Assembly (NCBI GenBank): GCA_019694465.1
Contig: JAIBBV010000001.1
Span: 58,008-122,007, forward strand
DNA from: Oligoflexia bacterium
GTDB lineage: Bacteria > Bdellovibrionota_C > UBA2361 > JAFLCA01
Direction: 5' to 3'
DNA: 64,000 nucleotides
The number at the start of each line of letters is the position of its first letter. The stretch's first letter is position 1. A model generated the notes under the pieces. It ran no database searches and was not told the origin of the DNA. It saw only the letters and a program-made list of their open reading frames with translations. Made by a program: the position numbers and the translations under genes. This document shows, in pieces, positions 54,672-61,955 of the stretch.

Positions 54672-54726
54672 AGAGCCTCCGACAATGCCTGGGTTGGCAG
54701 GCTATGTCGAGCCAATCAACTAAAAC

Positions 54727-54745
54727 CAGTCATTTTAAATGACTG
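54727..54745 (-). terminator. Likely terminator of tRNA-Ser(TGA)
   Basis: Read on the minus strand, CAGTCATTT and AAATGACTG form a hairpin that is followed by GGTTTTAG. It lies about 50 bases beyond the 3' end of tRNA-Ser(TGA). The stem is AT-rich and the T-run is short, so termination may be partial. Confidence 0.5.
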
Positions 54746-54797
54746 CCCACCTAAGCCTAGAATGACAACGATACATTAAGCTGTCATACAAAGGCTA

Positions 54798-54890
54798 TGG
54801 CGGAAGGAGAGGGATTCGAACCCCCGGACCCAGTTTTGCCAGGTCTCCGGTTTTCAAGACCGGTGCCTTCAACCGCTCGGCCATCCTTCC
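54798..54890 (-). tRNA. tRNA-Ser (anticodon TGA)
   Basis: Cloverleaf of 93 bases with encoded CCA. Acceptor GGAAGGA/TCCTTCC, anticodon arm CCGGT-CTTGAAA-ACCGG (anticodon TGA, codon UCA), long variable arm GACCTGGCAAAACTGGGTC, T-loop GTTCGAATC. Confidence 0.97.
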
Positions 54891-55062
54891 ACTTGCTGGA
54901 TGAAGTTGCCTAGCCTAACAGTTATCCCAGTTTTTGCAAGAATATCACTAGGCGCAGTGGATACTTAGACCAATAACATGGCTTTTTGGGGTAAGATTGT
55001 GGCAACTAACAGTCGTTTTTTGCCTAAATGAAAGGAATCTGATACTTAAGCTAGTCCGTGCT

Positions 55063-55139
55063 GCGCCCTTAGCTCAGCTGGATAGAGCGTCTGGCTACGA
55101 ACCAGAAGGTCAGGAGTTCGAATCTCTTAGGGCGCGCCA
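55063..55139 (+). tRNA. tRNA-Arg (anticodon ACG)
   Basis: Cloverleaf of 77 bases with encoded CCA. Acceptor GCGCCCT/AGGGCGC, anticodon arm TCTGG-CTACGAA-CCAGA (anticodon ACG). A34 of this tRNA is the substrate of TadA, whose gene starts 15 bases downstream. Confidence 0.98.
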
Positions 55140-55154
55140 CAGCTTCTTCAACTA

Positions 55155-55652
55155 ATGCCAATGAAACTGGACTCTTCCCTGCTAGAAAGCTTGATGGACG
55201 CTGCGCTGGCGCAGGCCAAGGAGGCTTTCTTGGCTGACGAAGTTCCGGTTGGGGCAGTTGTTGCGTACCAGGGCGATATCATTGCGGCCGCGCGCAATAG
55301 TATGGAAGCCATGAAGGATGCAACGGCACATGCAGAAATGCTTGCGCTGCGCCGAGCTGCTGAAAAGCTTGGAGACTGGCGCCTAAAGGATTGCATACTG
55401 GCAGTAACTCTTGAGCCCTGCACTATGTGCACTGGAGCTCTAAGGTTGAGCCGCTTGCCAGTGGTAGTTTTTGGGCTTCGCGATCCTCGCGCTGGTGCAC
55501 TTGGATCATTATATGATCTTTCCCAGGATGAGCGTTGGGGTGGTCCAATGCGTGTAATTTCTGGCGTGCATCAAGATAAGGCAAAAGAGCTTTTACAAAA
55601 CTTTTTTGCACAGAAGCGCAGGAAGGTTTTGGCGAGTGAAGGACTGCACTAG
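55155..55652 (+). CDS. tadA: tRNA-specific adenosine deaminase TadA
   Basis: This 165-residue zinc deaminase converts A34 to inosine in tRNA-Arg(ACG). The zinc and catalytic sites are intact: His59-Ala-Glu61 and PCTMC with Cys89 and Cys92. The C-terminal helix FFAQKRRK matches the tRNA-binding tail. The gene starts 15 bases after the CCA end of tRNA-Arg(ACG), its substrate, with no visible ribosome site, so it is probably co-transcribed and released by tRNA 3' processing. An ATG two codons downstream is an alternative start. tRNA-Ser(GGA) follows after a hairpin. Confidence 0.96.
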   Translation: MPMKLDSSLLESLMDAALAQAKEAFLADEVPVGAVVAYQGDIIAAARNSMEAMKDATAHAEMLALRRAAEKLGDWRLKDCILAVTLEPCTMCTGALRLSRLPVVVFGLRDPRAGALGSLYDLSQDERWGGPMRVISGVHQDKAKELLQNFFAQKRRKVLASEGLH

Positions 55653-55688
55653 TTAAACCTGGTGCCACGGTTTGAGTTGTAGATGGAA

Positions 55689-55726
55689 CACTTGTTAAGT
55701 TGCCCTACGGGACCACTTAACAAGTG
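55689..55726 (+). repeat. 12-bp hairpin abutting the 5' end of tRNA-Ser(GGA)
   Basis: CACTTGTTAAGT pairs perfectly with ACTTAACAAGTG; the loop holds a further CCC-TAC-GGG stem. The last base coincides with tRNA nucleotide 1. No T-run follows. Confidence 0.9.
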
Positions 55727-55815
55727 GAGAGATGGCCGAGTGGCTGAAGGCGCACGCTTGGAAAGCGTGTATACGGGAAACCGTATCGGGGGTTCGAATC
55801 CCCCTCTCTCCGCCA
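55726..55815 (+). tRNA. tRNA-Ser (anticodon GGA)
   Basis: Cloverleaf of 90 bases with encoded CCA. Acceptor GGAGAGA/TCTCTCC, anticodon arm CACGC-TTGGAAA-GCGTG (anticodon GGA, codons UCC and UCU), long variable arm and T-loop GTTCGAATC. Its last 13 bases recur downstream in a tandem repeat. Confidence 0.97.
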
Positions 55816-56268
55816 CAACATAATTATATCGAAGAGCCAGACGGCTACTATATTTGCTTTGCGTGAAGTACAGGGGGGATTCGAACCCTAGTCATCCCGA
55901 AGGGATGACAAACTAACAGGGCGAATCCAGCCCATCCGAAAAGGATGGGCATACCTCTCTCCGCCACAACATAATTATATCGAAGAGCCAGACGGCTACT
56001 ATATTTGCTTTGCGTGAAGTACAGGGGGGATTCGAACCATAGTCATCCCGAAGGGATGACAAACTAATAGGGCGAATCCAGCCCATCCGAACAGGATGGG
56101 CATACCTCTCTCCGCCACAACATAATTATATCGAAGAGCCAGACGGCTACTATATTTGCTTTGCGTGAAGTACAGGGGGGATTCGAACCATAGTCATCCC
56201 GAAGGGATGACAAACTAATAGGGCGAATCCAGCCCATCCGAACAGGATGGGCATACCTCTTTCGGCCA
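55803..56268 (+). repeat. 151-bp tandem repeat containing the tRNA-Ser 3' end
   Basis: Three units of 151 bases start at 55803, 55954 and 56105; a decayed copy of the boundary (CCTCTTTCGGCCA) closes the array at 56256-56268. Each unit begins with CCTCTCTCCGCCA, identical to the 3' end of tRNA-Ser(GGA). Each also holds GGGGGATTCGAACC, the reverse complement of a tRNA-Ser T-arm, and two perfect hairpins, GTCATCCC-GAA-GGGATGAC and GCCCATCC-GAAA-GGATGGGC. Units 2 and 3 look identical and unit 1 differs at about three bases, so duplication is recent. No ORF of note. Confidence 0.95.
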
Positions 56269-56403
56269 TATCTGAATTACAGCGAGGCGTCAGGCGGTTG
56301 ATATATTTGGGCCGCTTGCGGTGTGGTGGCGCCCCTGTCCTCAGGGCAAAATCCCCCTCTTTACCTTTACCCTTGTCTTGTCGATAAGATAAGGAGGTAT
56401 AGC

Positions 56404-57135
56404 ATGCCACCACCAAGCGACAACAAGCACATAGTAATTGATATCCTGAATGGCACTGCCCAAGTTGAAGGTGCTAGTTCGCCAGTTATTGAGCGCAGTG
56501 TCCTAGCGGCAATCGCCGAAAGTAAAAGCCCTGAATTTAAAGATCCGTACCAAGTCTTTTTTCTCGCTATCCCGTTCATTCTAAGCGTGTGTGGTTTTAT
56601 CATCATATTAAGCCCGCATCTTATGTTCCCGCCCTACAATATGGTGGTGGGTCTGGGGGTGCTCATTGTGATGGGCATAGCTGTATACCACGCACACAAG
56701 CGCTTCAAAGCTTTGGACGACCACGCAAAGTTATTAGCGCAGCCCTTGGATGAGCTCTTATATCTTCAAAACCAGATCAAGAATTTTCTTGGAAATTTTG
56801 ACCGACGCACGACCCGCTATTTCCACGTGGTTACAAACTCCAAAGTATCTAGCTATTTTGTTCTAACGCAGATGGCTACAGCCCTAGATCAACGTATCTC
56901 TGAGATAACAACTTTATTGGAAGACCCGCTTCGCGAGAATTTGCAAGCAGCGCATCATTTACTTCAAGGCACGCTTGCGTTTCGTGATAGCTTTACTGCG
57001 CAGAGTGGTCATATGCACGTTATCCCACTTGCACGTTTAAAGACTGTAGCGGAGCAGCTTATCAATTATCTAGACACCGAGTTGAAGGCGCTCGAGAGTG
57101 AGCTGCGTCAGGTTCCAGTTAATCCGGACGAATAA
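56404..57135 (+). CDS. Hypothetical protein with two membrane helices
   Basis: I do not recognise this 243-residue protein. It has a soluble N-terminus of about 45 residues, two membrane helices (about 48-70 and 76-95) joined by a very short turn, and a long helical C-terminal region that is probably a coiled coil and cytoplasmic. A strong ribosome site (AGGAGG, seven bases) precedes ATG at 56404, so the longer open frame from 56323 is not used. It is convergent with the VWA gene. Confidence 0.7.
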   Translation: MPPPSDNKHIVIDILNGTAQVEGASSPVIERSVLAAIAESKSPEFKDPYQVFFLAIPFILSVCGFIIILSPHLMFPPYNMVVGLGVLIVMGIAVYHAHKRFKALDDHAKLLAQPLDELLYLQNQIKNFLGNFDRRTTRYFHVVTNSKVSSYFVLTQMATALDQRISEITTLLEDPLRENLQAAHHLLQGTLAFRDSFTAQSGHMHVIPLARLKTVAEQLINYLDTELKALESELRQVPVNPDE

Positions 57136-57177
57136 AGTTTATCCCGCTGCGTTTGCCCCCTGCTTCCCATGATAGTA

Positions 57178-59484
57178 TCAGCGTGTTGTTTGGAGCGAGT
57201 TGAATCTAGCACCTTCTTCTTGTTCCAGCGCTGCAGCATCTTTTACTAATTCTATAAACTCCTGTCGGTATCCGTTGGTATCAAGCCCACGTGCTTGCTG
57301 AGCTAACCGGATTATCTGCTCCAGGGTATAGGGCCCACGCTGGGAGCTGTGTTTTAGAAGCTGCGCGAAGTAACTTACTGCTGCACTGAAGCGAAAGTCT
57401 GGACTTGTTTCGCTTACAGAACGCTTTACATTCGCTGCCTGCAGAGCAAAGCTTAAAAGTTGGGATTGATCCTGATTAGGGGCTTTGAATCGAATCTTAA
57501 GAAACCCTAGTTCCGAGTCCATGTTTTTCCCGACTGATAGGCCCTTTTCCGGGGCACTTTGTTGGTAGCGGAGAGCATCTACTTTTTGCGGTTCGTCGCC
57601 ACTATTTGCCAACACCAACTCGTACAGAGCAGTTACGGTATGTCCAGGTCCAATTTCGCCAGCGTCGACTCGGTCGTTATTAAAATCTTGGCGCGCCAAG
57701 CGACGGTTGTCATACCCAATCAAGCGATACTGTGTGACTAGCGCAGGATTGAACTCGATTTGTAGTTTTACATCTTTGGCGACCACCTCAACGTTAGCTG
57801 CTAGGTCTGTTTGTAGTACTTTGCGAGCCTCTCTCACGCTATCTAGATAGAAATAGTTGCCATTTCCTTTATCTGCGAGCTGTTCCATCATGCCGTCTTT
57901 GAGATTGCCGCTACCGACACCAAGGGTTGTGAGAGTAACTCCGCTACGGCGCTTTTCCTCTATTAATCTTATTAAATCGTCGGATGAAATTACTCCAACG
58001 TTAAAGTCTCCATCGGTCGCTAGGATTACGCGATTGACTCCGCCCGCAATGAAATTGCGCTGAGCTATATTATAGGCTAACTGGATGCCGCTTGAACCAT
58101 TTGTGCTACCACCCGGATAAAGTGATTTGATGGCCGCTAGTATTTTCCCTTGCTCACTGCCGGAGGTCGAATCTAGTGCGACGCCCGCATGGCCCGCGTA
58201 TGTTACTATGGCGATCCGGTCTGAGTCCCTCATCTTGCTGACTAGCATCGGCAAAGTTCTCTTGATTAGATCAAGTTTCATCTCGTCCGCCATTGACCCC
58301 GAAACATCGAGTAAGAACACAAGATTCCAGGGCTTGGAGGTCGTTTCTACATTACGGGCCTTAATGCCAAGTTTTAAAAGTATCTTTCCGGGCTCAAGTG
58401 GGGATGGACCTACTTCATATGAGAGTGTGAACGGCTGCTCGCTTTGAAGCGGATAGTTGTAATCAAAGTAATTTATAAACTCTTCTGTGCGCACAGAGTT
58501 TGGTGGTGGTAGTGCGCCGGCGCGGATAAAGCGACGCATATTCGAATAGCTCGCCGTATCTACGTCGATACTGAAAGTTGATACAGGATCGTCCTTGGTA
58601 AAAGTCAGCGCGTTTTCCTGAATCGTTTGGTAGTCCTCACCGCTGCTCCACTGCGCTGTTCGATCTGTGGTCGCGCGCTCGAAGTCTAGTTGATCGGCTG
58701 GAATTGCGGGGGCTAGCGCATCTACGAGAGGAGCAACCTGGTTTGTGCCAAGCGTGCCGCTAGGCTTACCCTGCGCTGAATTAACAGCCATTTCCTGTGC
58801 GTATTTGTTGGATTTGAAAGGAAGTGCTGGTGAGGCGCCGCGCAAATTGCTTGTGTCTACTTCTGCTTTTCTCTCAACTAGAGCACTACTTGAGCCAAGC
58901 GCCTTTAATTTGCGGTCACGAGAGTCATTCATTGGGACGGCTGGCAAGCTTCGCAGTACCTCAATATTTTCATGCTTAGCTGTCATATGGCTCCTTTCTA
59001 GAGCGACTATGTCGCTGCCCGCTATCTCAGCTTGTGTAGGTTGCCCCTTAGCAACTGCGATAGTTGGAAGTGGCTGTGCCGCTTCCACTGGAATTGCCAC
59101 TATTGGCTGAGGCTCGCTAGATGAGGGCTGTGCTTGTCGAGCTGGAGACTGCGCCAAACGCAACACTAAGACCAGAGTTGCGCAAGTTGTTAGCGAAGTG
59201 ATCAGTGAGCGTCGGTTAAGACTCAAAAACTCACCAAACCTAGCCAAAAATCCTTCGTCACGCATTTCAATTCGAGCCATTGTCTGTGCAGTGAAGCTTG
59301 GATGAGGCTCCTCGCACTGTTGCGCAAGATGGGTTTCAAGGCGCATTAGTGCTTGATACTGTAGGAATGATTCTTTTAGCGCAGAGTCTTCGGCTAAGGC
59401 GCGCTCAAGTGCTAGGCGCTCTGGTGCGGCGAGTTTTTCTTCCAGATAATCAAGAAACATTTTCTCCATGCTTTCATGACTCAT
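57178..59484 (-). CDS. Anti-sigma-like membrane protein fused to a VWA domain (YfbK-like)
   Basis: This 768-residue protein has an N-terminal helical region (about 1-90) like anti-sigma factors but without a zinc motif, one membrane helix at about 92-108, a disordered linker, and a secreted VWA domain. MIDAS residues are visible in FLLDVSGSMADE near 393, then GGSTNGSSG and ATDGDFNVG. The segment SFSIDVDTASYSNMRRFI before it and the C-terminal part identify the YfbK/YfbK-like (DUF3520) group. The start lies 11 bases inside the ECF sigma factor gene, with GGGAG before it, so both are translated together. The N-terminus probably binds the sigma factor and the VWA domain senses an external ligand. 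Confidence 0.88.
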   Translation of the reverse strand: MSHESMEKMFLDYLEEKLAAPERLALERALAEDSALKESFLQYQALMRLETHLAQQCEEPHPSFTAQTMARIEMRDEGFLARFGEFLSLNRRSLITSLTTCATLVLVLRLAQSPARQAQPSSSEPQPIVAIPVEAAQPLPTIAVAKGQPTQAEIAGSDIVALERSHMTAKHENIEVLRSLPAVPMNDSRDRKLKALGSSSALVERKAEVDTSNLRGASPALPFKSNKYAQEMAVNSAQGKPSGTLGTNQVAPLVDALAPAIPADQLDFERATTDRTAQWSSGEDYQTIQENALTFTKDDPVSTFSIDVDTASYSNMRRFIRAGALPPPNSVRTEEFINYFDYNYPLQSEQPFTLSYEVGPSPLEPGKILLKLGIKARNVETTSKPWNLVFLLDVSGSMADEMKLDLIKRTLPMLVSKMRDSDRIAIVTYAGHAGVALDSTSGSEQGKILAAIKSLYPGGSTNGSSGIQLAYNIAQRNFIAGGVNRVILATDGDFNVGVISSDDLIRLIEEKRRSGVTLTTLGVGSGNLKDGMMEQLADKGNGNYFYLDSVREARKVLQTDLAANVEVVAKDVKLQIEFNPALVTQYRLIGYDNRRLARQDFNNDRVDAGEIGPGHTVTALYELVLANSGDEPQKVDALRYQQSAPEKGLSVGKNMDSELGFLKIRFKAPNQDQSQLLSFALQAANVKRSVSETSPDFRFSAAVSYFAQLLKHSSQRGPYTLEQIIRLAQQARGLDTNGYRQEFIELVKDAAALEQEEGARFNSLQTTR

Positions 59485-60097
59485 GGCCAAACTCCCGCAA
59501 AAGGTCTGTCGGCATCATAGACTTGAGCTTTAAGCGTGCTGCATTCAGACGTGATCGAATCGTGCCCACCGGCAGTGCTAGCGTTTTTGCGGCATCCTCA
59601 TAGCTCATTCCCTCCAAGGCGCATAAACTAATCACATCCCTGAGTTTGGGAGAGAGCGCTGAAAGTGCTTGCCGAAACGCTCGCATTAGCTCGTCATGTG
59701 ACTTATCCGGTGCTGACATACTGGTGTGGATTGCAGGGTCAAAACTCTCGGTTTGGCGATCTTGGCGGTACCTTTTTGAACTAAAGTAAGAACTCATTTC
59801 GTTAAGCGTGATTCTTATCAGCCAGGTTCCAAAAGTACTTTCGAAACGAAAATGTTTAAGATGCTGATAGGCATTTACGAAAATGTCTTGAGTCAGATCT
59901 TCCGCACATTGGCGACTTCCGACCTGGCGTAGCACCATCGCGAAAATGCGTTGCTTGTACTTATCAATTAGCTGACGAAACTCATCTCGTTCGCCAGCGA
60001 TAACGCGCCTGACGATGGAATGCTCATCGATGTCGGTATTAAATTGGGCCATGCTTCGTTCCGCTTCGATGAGTTTGTCTTGTGGCGAAATATTCAA
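59474..60097 (-). CDS. ECF-type RNA polymerase sigma factor
   Basis: This 207-residue sigma factor has region 2 (FRQLIDKYKQRIFAMVLRQ, AEDLTQDIFVNAY, TWLIRITLN) and region 4 (LSPKLRDVISLCALEGMSYEDAAKTL, VGTIRSRLNAARLKL), as in ECF factors. TTG at 60097 with AAGG six bases before it is used; ATG at 60052 is the alternative and would give a more usual length. The anti-sigma/VWA gene overlaps its 3' end, so they form a regulatory pair for envelope signals. A CRCT-type extra domain is absent. Confidence 0.94.
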   Translation of the reverse strand: MNISPQDKLIEAERSMAQFNTDIDEHSIVRRVIAGERDEFRQLIDKYKQRIFAMVLRQVGSRQCAEDLTQDIFVNAYQHLKHFRFESTFGTWLIRITLNEMSSYFSSKRYRQDRQTESFDPAIHTSMSAPDKSHDELMRAFRQALSALSPKLRDVISLCALEGMSYEDAAKTLALPVGTIRSRLNAARLKLKSMMPTDLLREFGHES

Positions 60098-60222
60098 GCA
60101 ACACCTTACTGCTAACAGCTCTGTAAGGTTAGAGCTAAAGGCGAGGTAGAAGTTCGATGATCAAAGCAGGTATGGAAATTGGTATAGAGATCGATAAGTT
60201 GCGGGTTTGCTTTAAGGCAGTA

Positions 60223-60257
60223 GAAAAAAGAAGGGGTCCCCATCATGGAGACCCCTT
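60223..60257 (-). terminator. Rho-independent terminator of the FlgM-like gene
   Basis: AAGGGGTC pairs with GACCCCTT around an 11-base loop. On the minus strand it is followed by CTTTTTT. It lies 22 bases beyond the stop of the FlgM-like gene. Confidence 0.92.
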
Positions 60258-60278
60258 ACATTCTTACAACCTTAATTA

Positions 60279-60551
60279 TTACACGAATAACTCTCGCGCT
60301 ACGGCTACAGCTACATCGCGTGAATCTCTGCGGTAGGTACCGCTTGCAACTTCTCGCTTCAGCTCTTCAACCCGTTTACGTCGAGCGTCACCTGACTCCG
60401 CCGTAGCATCGCTAGAACGAGCAGATATACGCACTGCTTCAGAGCGTGCATTTTCGCTCGCCTGTTCAGTACTTTGTGCTGTTTGGGATGCTCCCGAAGG
60501 AGATGAAGGGCTGCCCGAATAGAGCAGCCTTGTTAAGGCATCAATTTTCAT
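60279..60551 (-). CDS. flgM: FlgM-like anti-sigma-28 factor
   Basis: This 90-residue protein begins with MKIDALTRLL, as FlgM does, has a low-complexity Ser/Ala-rich middle, and ends in the FlgM helix pattern RRKRVEELKREVASGTYRRDSRDVAVAVARELF. FlgM holds the flagellar sigma factor FliA inactive until the hook is finished and is then exported. GAGG six bases before ATG at 60551 fixes the start, seven codons after the first possible one. It stands alone with its own terminator; no other flagellar gene is in the window. Confidence 0.85.
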   Translation of the reverse strand: MKIDALTRLLYSGSPSSPSGASQTAQSTEQASENARSEAVRISARSSDATAESGDARRKRVEELKREVASGTYRRDSRDVAVAVARELFV

Positions 60552-60824
60552 GACACACCTCGTCCTTGACATCAGATCCTACGCGCCTAAAAGTTCCCCC
60601 AAAGCGCGCAAAATCCTCGGTTTCCTATTCCGACCGTCCGTGGCCAACGACGAGAATCCTTTCTGCGATTGAAGTATCGGTAGTGCTAAAAGATTTCTTG
60701 AGGGGAATGTGGAAGGGTTGCAGGGGGATAGTGCTAGTCGGTATTAGGCTGCGTAATTGCCCTAAACACATTGAGTTTTGAGGTTATTCTGCGGCATTAT
60801 TCAGGTACGCACTTTTGGTGTTCT

Positions 60825-61289
60825 ATGCACGCAAAAATCATTTCGGTTGGCCGAGTACGCCAGAACTTTGTCCTACAGGGGGAGCAAGAGTATCTGGTGC
60901 GTCTTAAGCCCTTGCTTGGTTTGGAGCTGATAGAGGTTGAGGCGCGAGCTGAGCTTCCAGAAGTTAGCATGAAGCGGGAAGAGGCGGCCAATGCAAGCAA
61001 GCGAATCGCTGATCGCGATGTGCTTGTAGTGCTCGATGAACGTGGCAAACAGTTCTCATCAACGCAACTGTCAGCGTGGATGGCAAATCAGATGAATAAC
61101 GGAAAGTCTGACTTCTGTTTTGCTATTGGCGGCGCCTATGGATGGGACGAAGAATTTAAGAAAAAAGCCGCGTTGGTGTTATCGCTTTCGCCGCTAACAT
61201 TCACTTATCAAATGACTAGACTCATTCTAATAGAGCAGTTGTATAGAGCTTTGACGATTATGAAGGGAATTCCGTATCATAAAGCATAA
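60825..61289 (+). CDS. rlmH: 23S rRNA (pseudouridine-1915-N3)-methyltransferase RlmH
   Basis: This 154-residue SPOUT methyltransferase modifies pseudouridine 1915 in helix 69 of 23S rRNA. The AdoMet knot is visible: DRDVLVVLDERGKQFSS, CFAIGGAYGWD and the C-terminal LSPLTFTYQMTRLILIEQLYRAL...IPYHK. The usual GGP.G is GGAYG here, and the helix normally starts with MTLPHQLAR, here LTFTYQMTR. ATG at 60825 gives the family's usual length; upstream codons are dropped. Confidence 0.94.
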   Translation: MHAKIISVGRVRQNFVLQGEQEYLVRLKPLLGLELIEVEARAELPEVSMKREEAANASKRIADRDVLVVLDERGKQFSSTQLSAWMANQMNNGKSDFCFAIGGAYGWDEEFKKKAALVLSLSPLTFTYQMTRLILIEQLYRALTIMKGIPYHKA

Positions 61290-61463
61290 GGCCTGTGATA
61301 CAATTAAGTGCATTAAGTTTTGACATTTTACTACTGTGCAGCCTGGCGTTATTGCAGGCTATGTATCGCTGGGCGCCGTAGGTTAATTTTTGTTTCACCT
61401 TCTTAACGCAGTTGCCCAGGGTCTATACATTTGTATCCAGTAACAACTGCAGGGCTTTAAGTT

Positions 61464-61949
61464 ATGGGAAAGTTAAAAAAATTTGCCGCGATTAACATTC
61501 GCAAGATCACTGGAGGTAAAGATCCGGTGCGGCTGGCAGAAGAATTTATTCTGAGGCGTGGCTTTGATCCGGATGAATGCCAAAAGGACAAGACTGCCGA
61601 TAATGTGCGTTGGATGATCTCGCTTGGTAATGGCGAAGATCTTGAACTGTTAATCGAGGGTCTTAAAGTTCCGGCAGAGACAACAATATACATGGGCGTT
61701 AATGTTGCCACCGTTCCCCTACGCGGGGCTTATGAAATGATGATCGCGGCCCTTGAAATTGCTGATGGTTTGGTCGGTATTAAAGTTAGCCTAGTGGGGC
61801 ATTATCTTGTCCTTAGCACCAGTCTAGGTGCAGCTGGGATGAATGTAGATGAGCTGGACTATAATTTTAAGCTTATCACAGCGCAGCAAGTTTGGTTCAG
61901 GCAAGCCCTAGCAGATGAGCTAGGTTGGGAGGCTTTGCCCGGGGAATAA
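61464..61949 (+). CDS. Hypothetical small protein, possible YbjN/chaperone-like fold
   Basis: I do not recognise this 161-residue soluble protein with confidence. It has a basic N-terminus (MGKLKKFAAINIRKITGGKD), then alternating strands and helices: DNVRWMISL, ELLIEGL, TTIYMGVNVATVP and LVGIKVSLVGHYLVLSTSL. This is like YbjN or type III secretion chaperone folds, in which a sheet packs on helices. It ends six bases before the fused formyltransferase/deacetylase gene and so is probably co-transcribed with it. Confidence 0.6.
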   Translation: MGKLKKFAAINIRKITGGKDPVRLAEEFILRRGFDPDECQKDKTADNVRWMISLGNGEDLELLIEGLKVPAETTIYMGVNVATVPLRGAYEMMIAALEIADGLVGIKVSLVGHYLVLSTSLGAAGMNVDELDYNFKLITAQQVWFRQALADELGWEALPGE

Positions 61950-61955
61950 CGGGTC

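Noticed and set aside
55803..56268. CRISPR array
   Set aside because: The units are long (151 bases) and contiguous without spacers, and no cas gene is present.
56150..56416. An 88-codon minus-strand frame over the tandem repeat end
   Set aside because: It consists largely of repeat and leader sequence and has no ribosome site.
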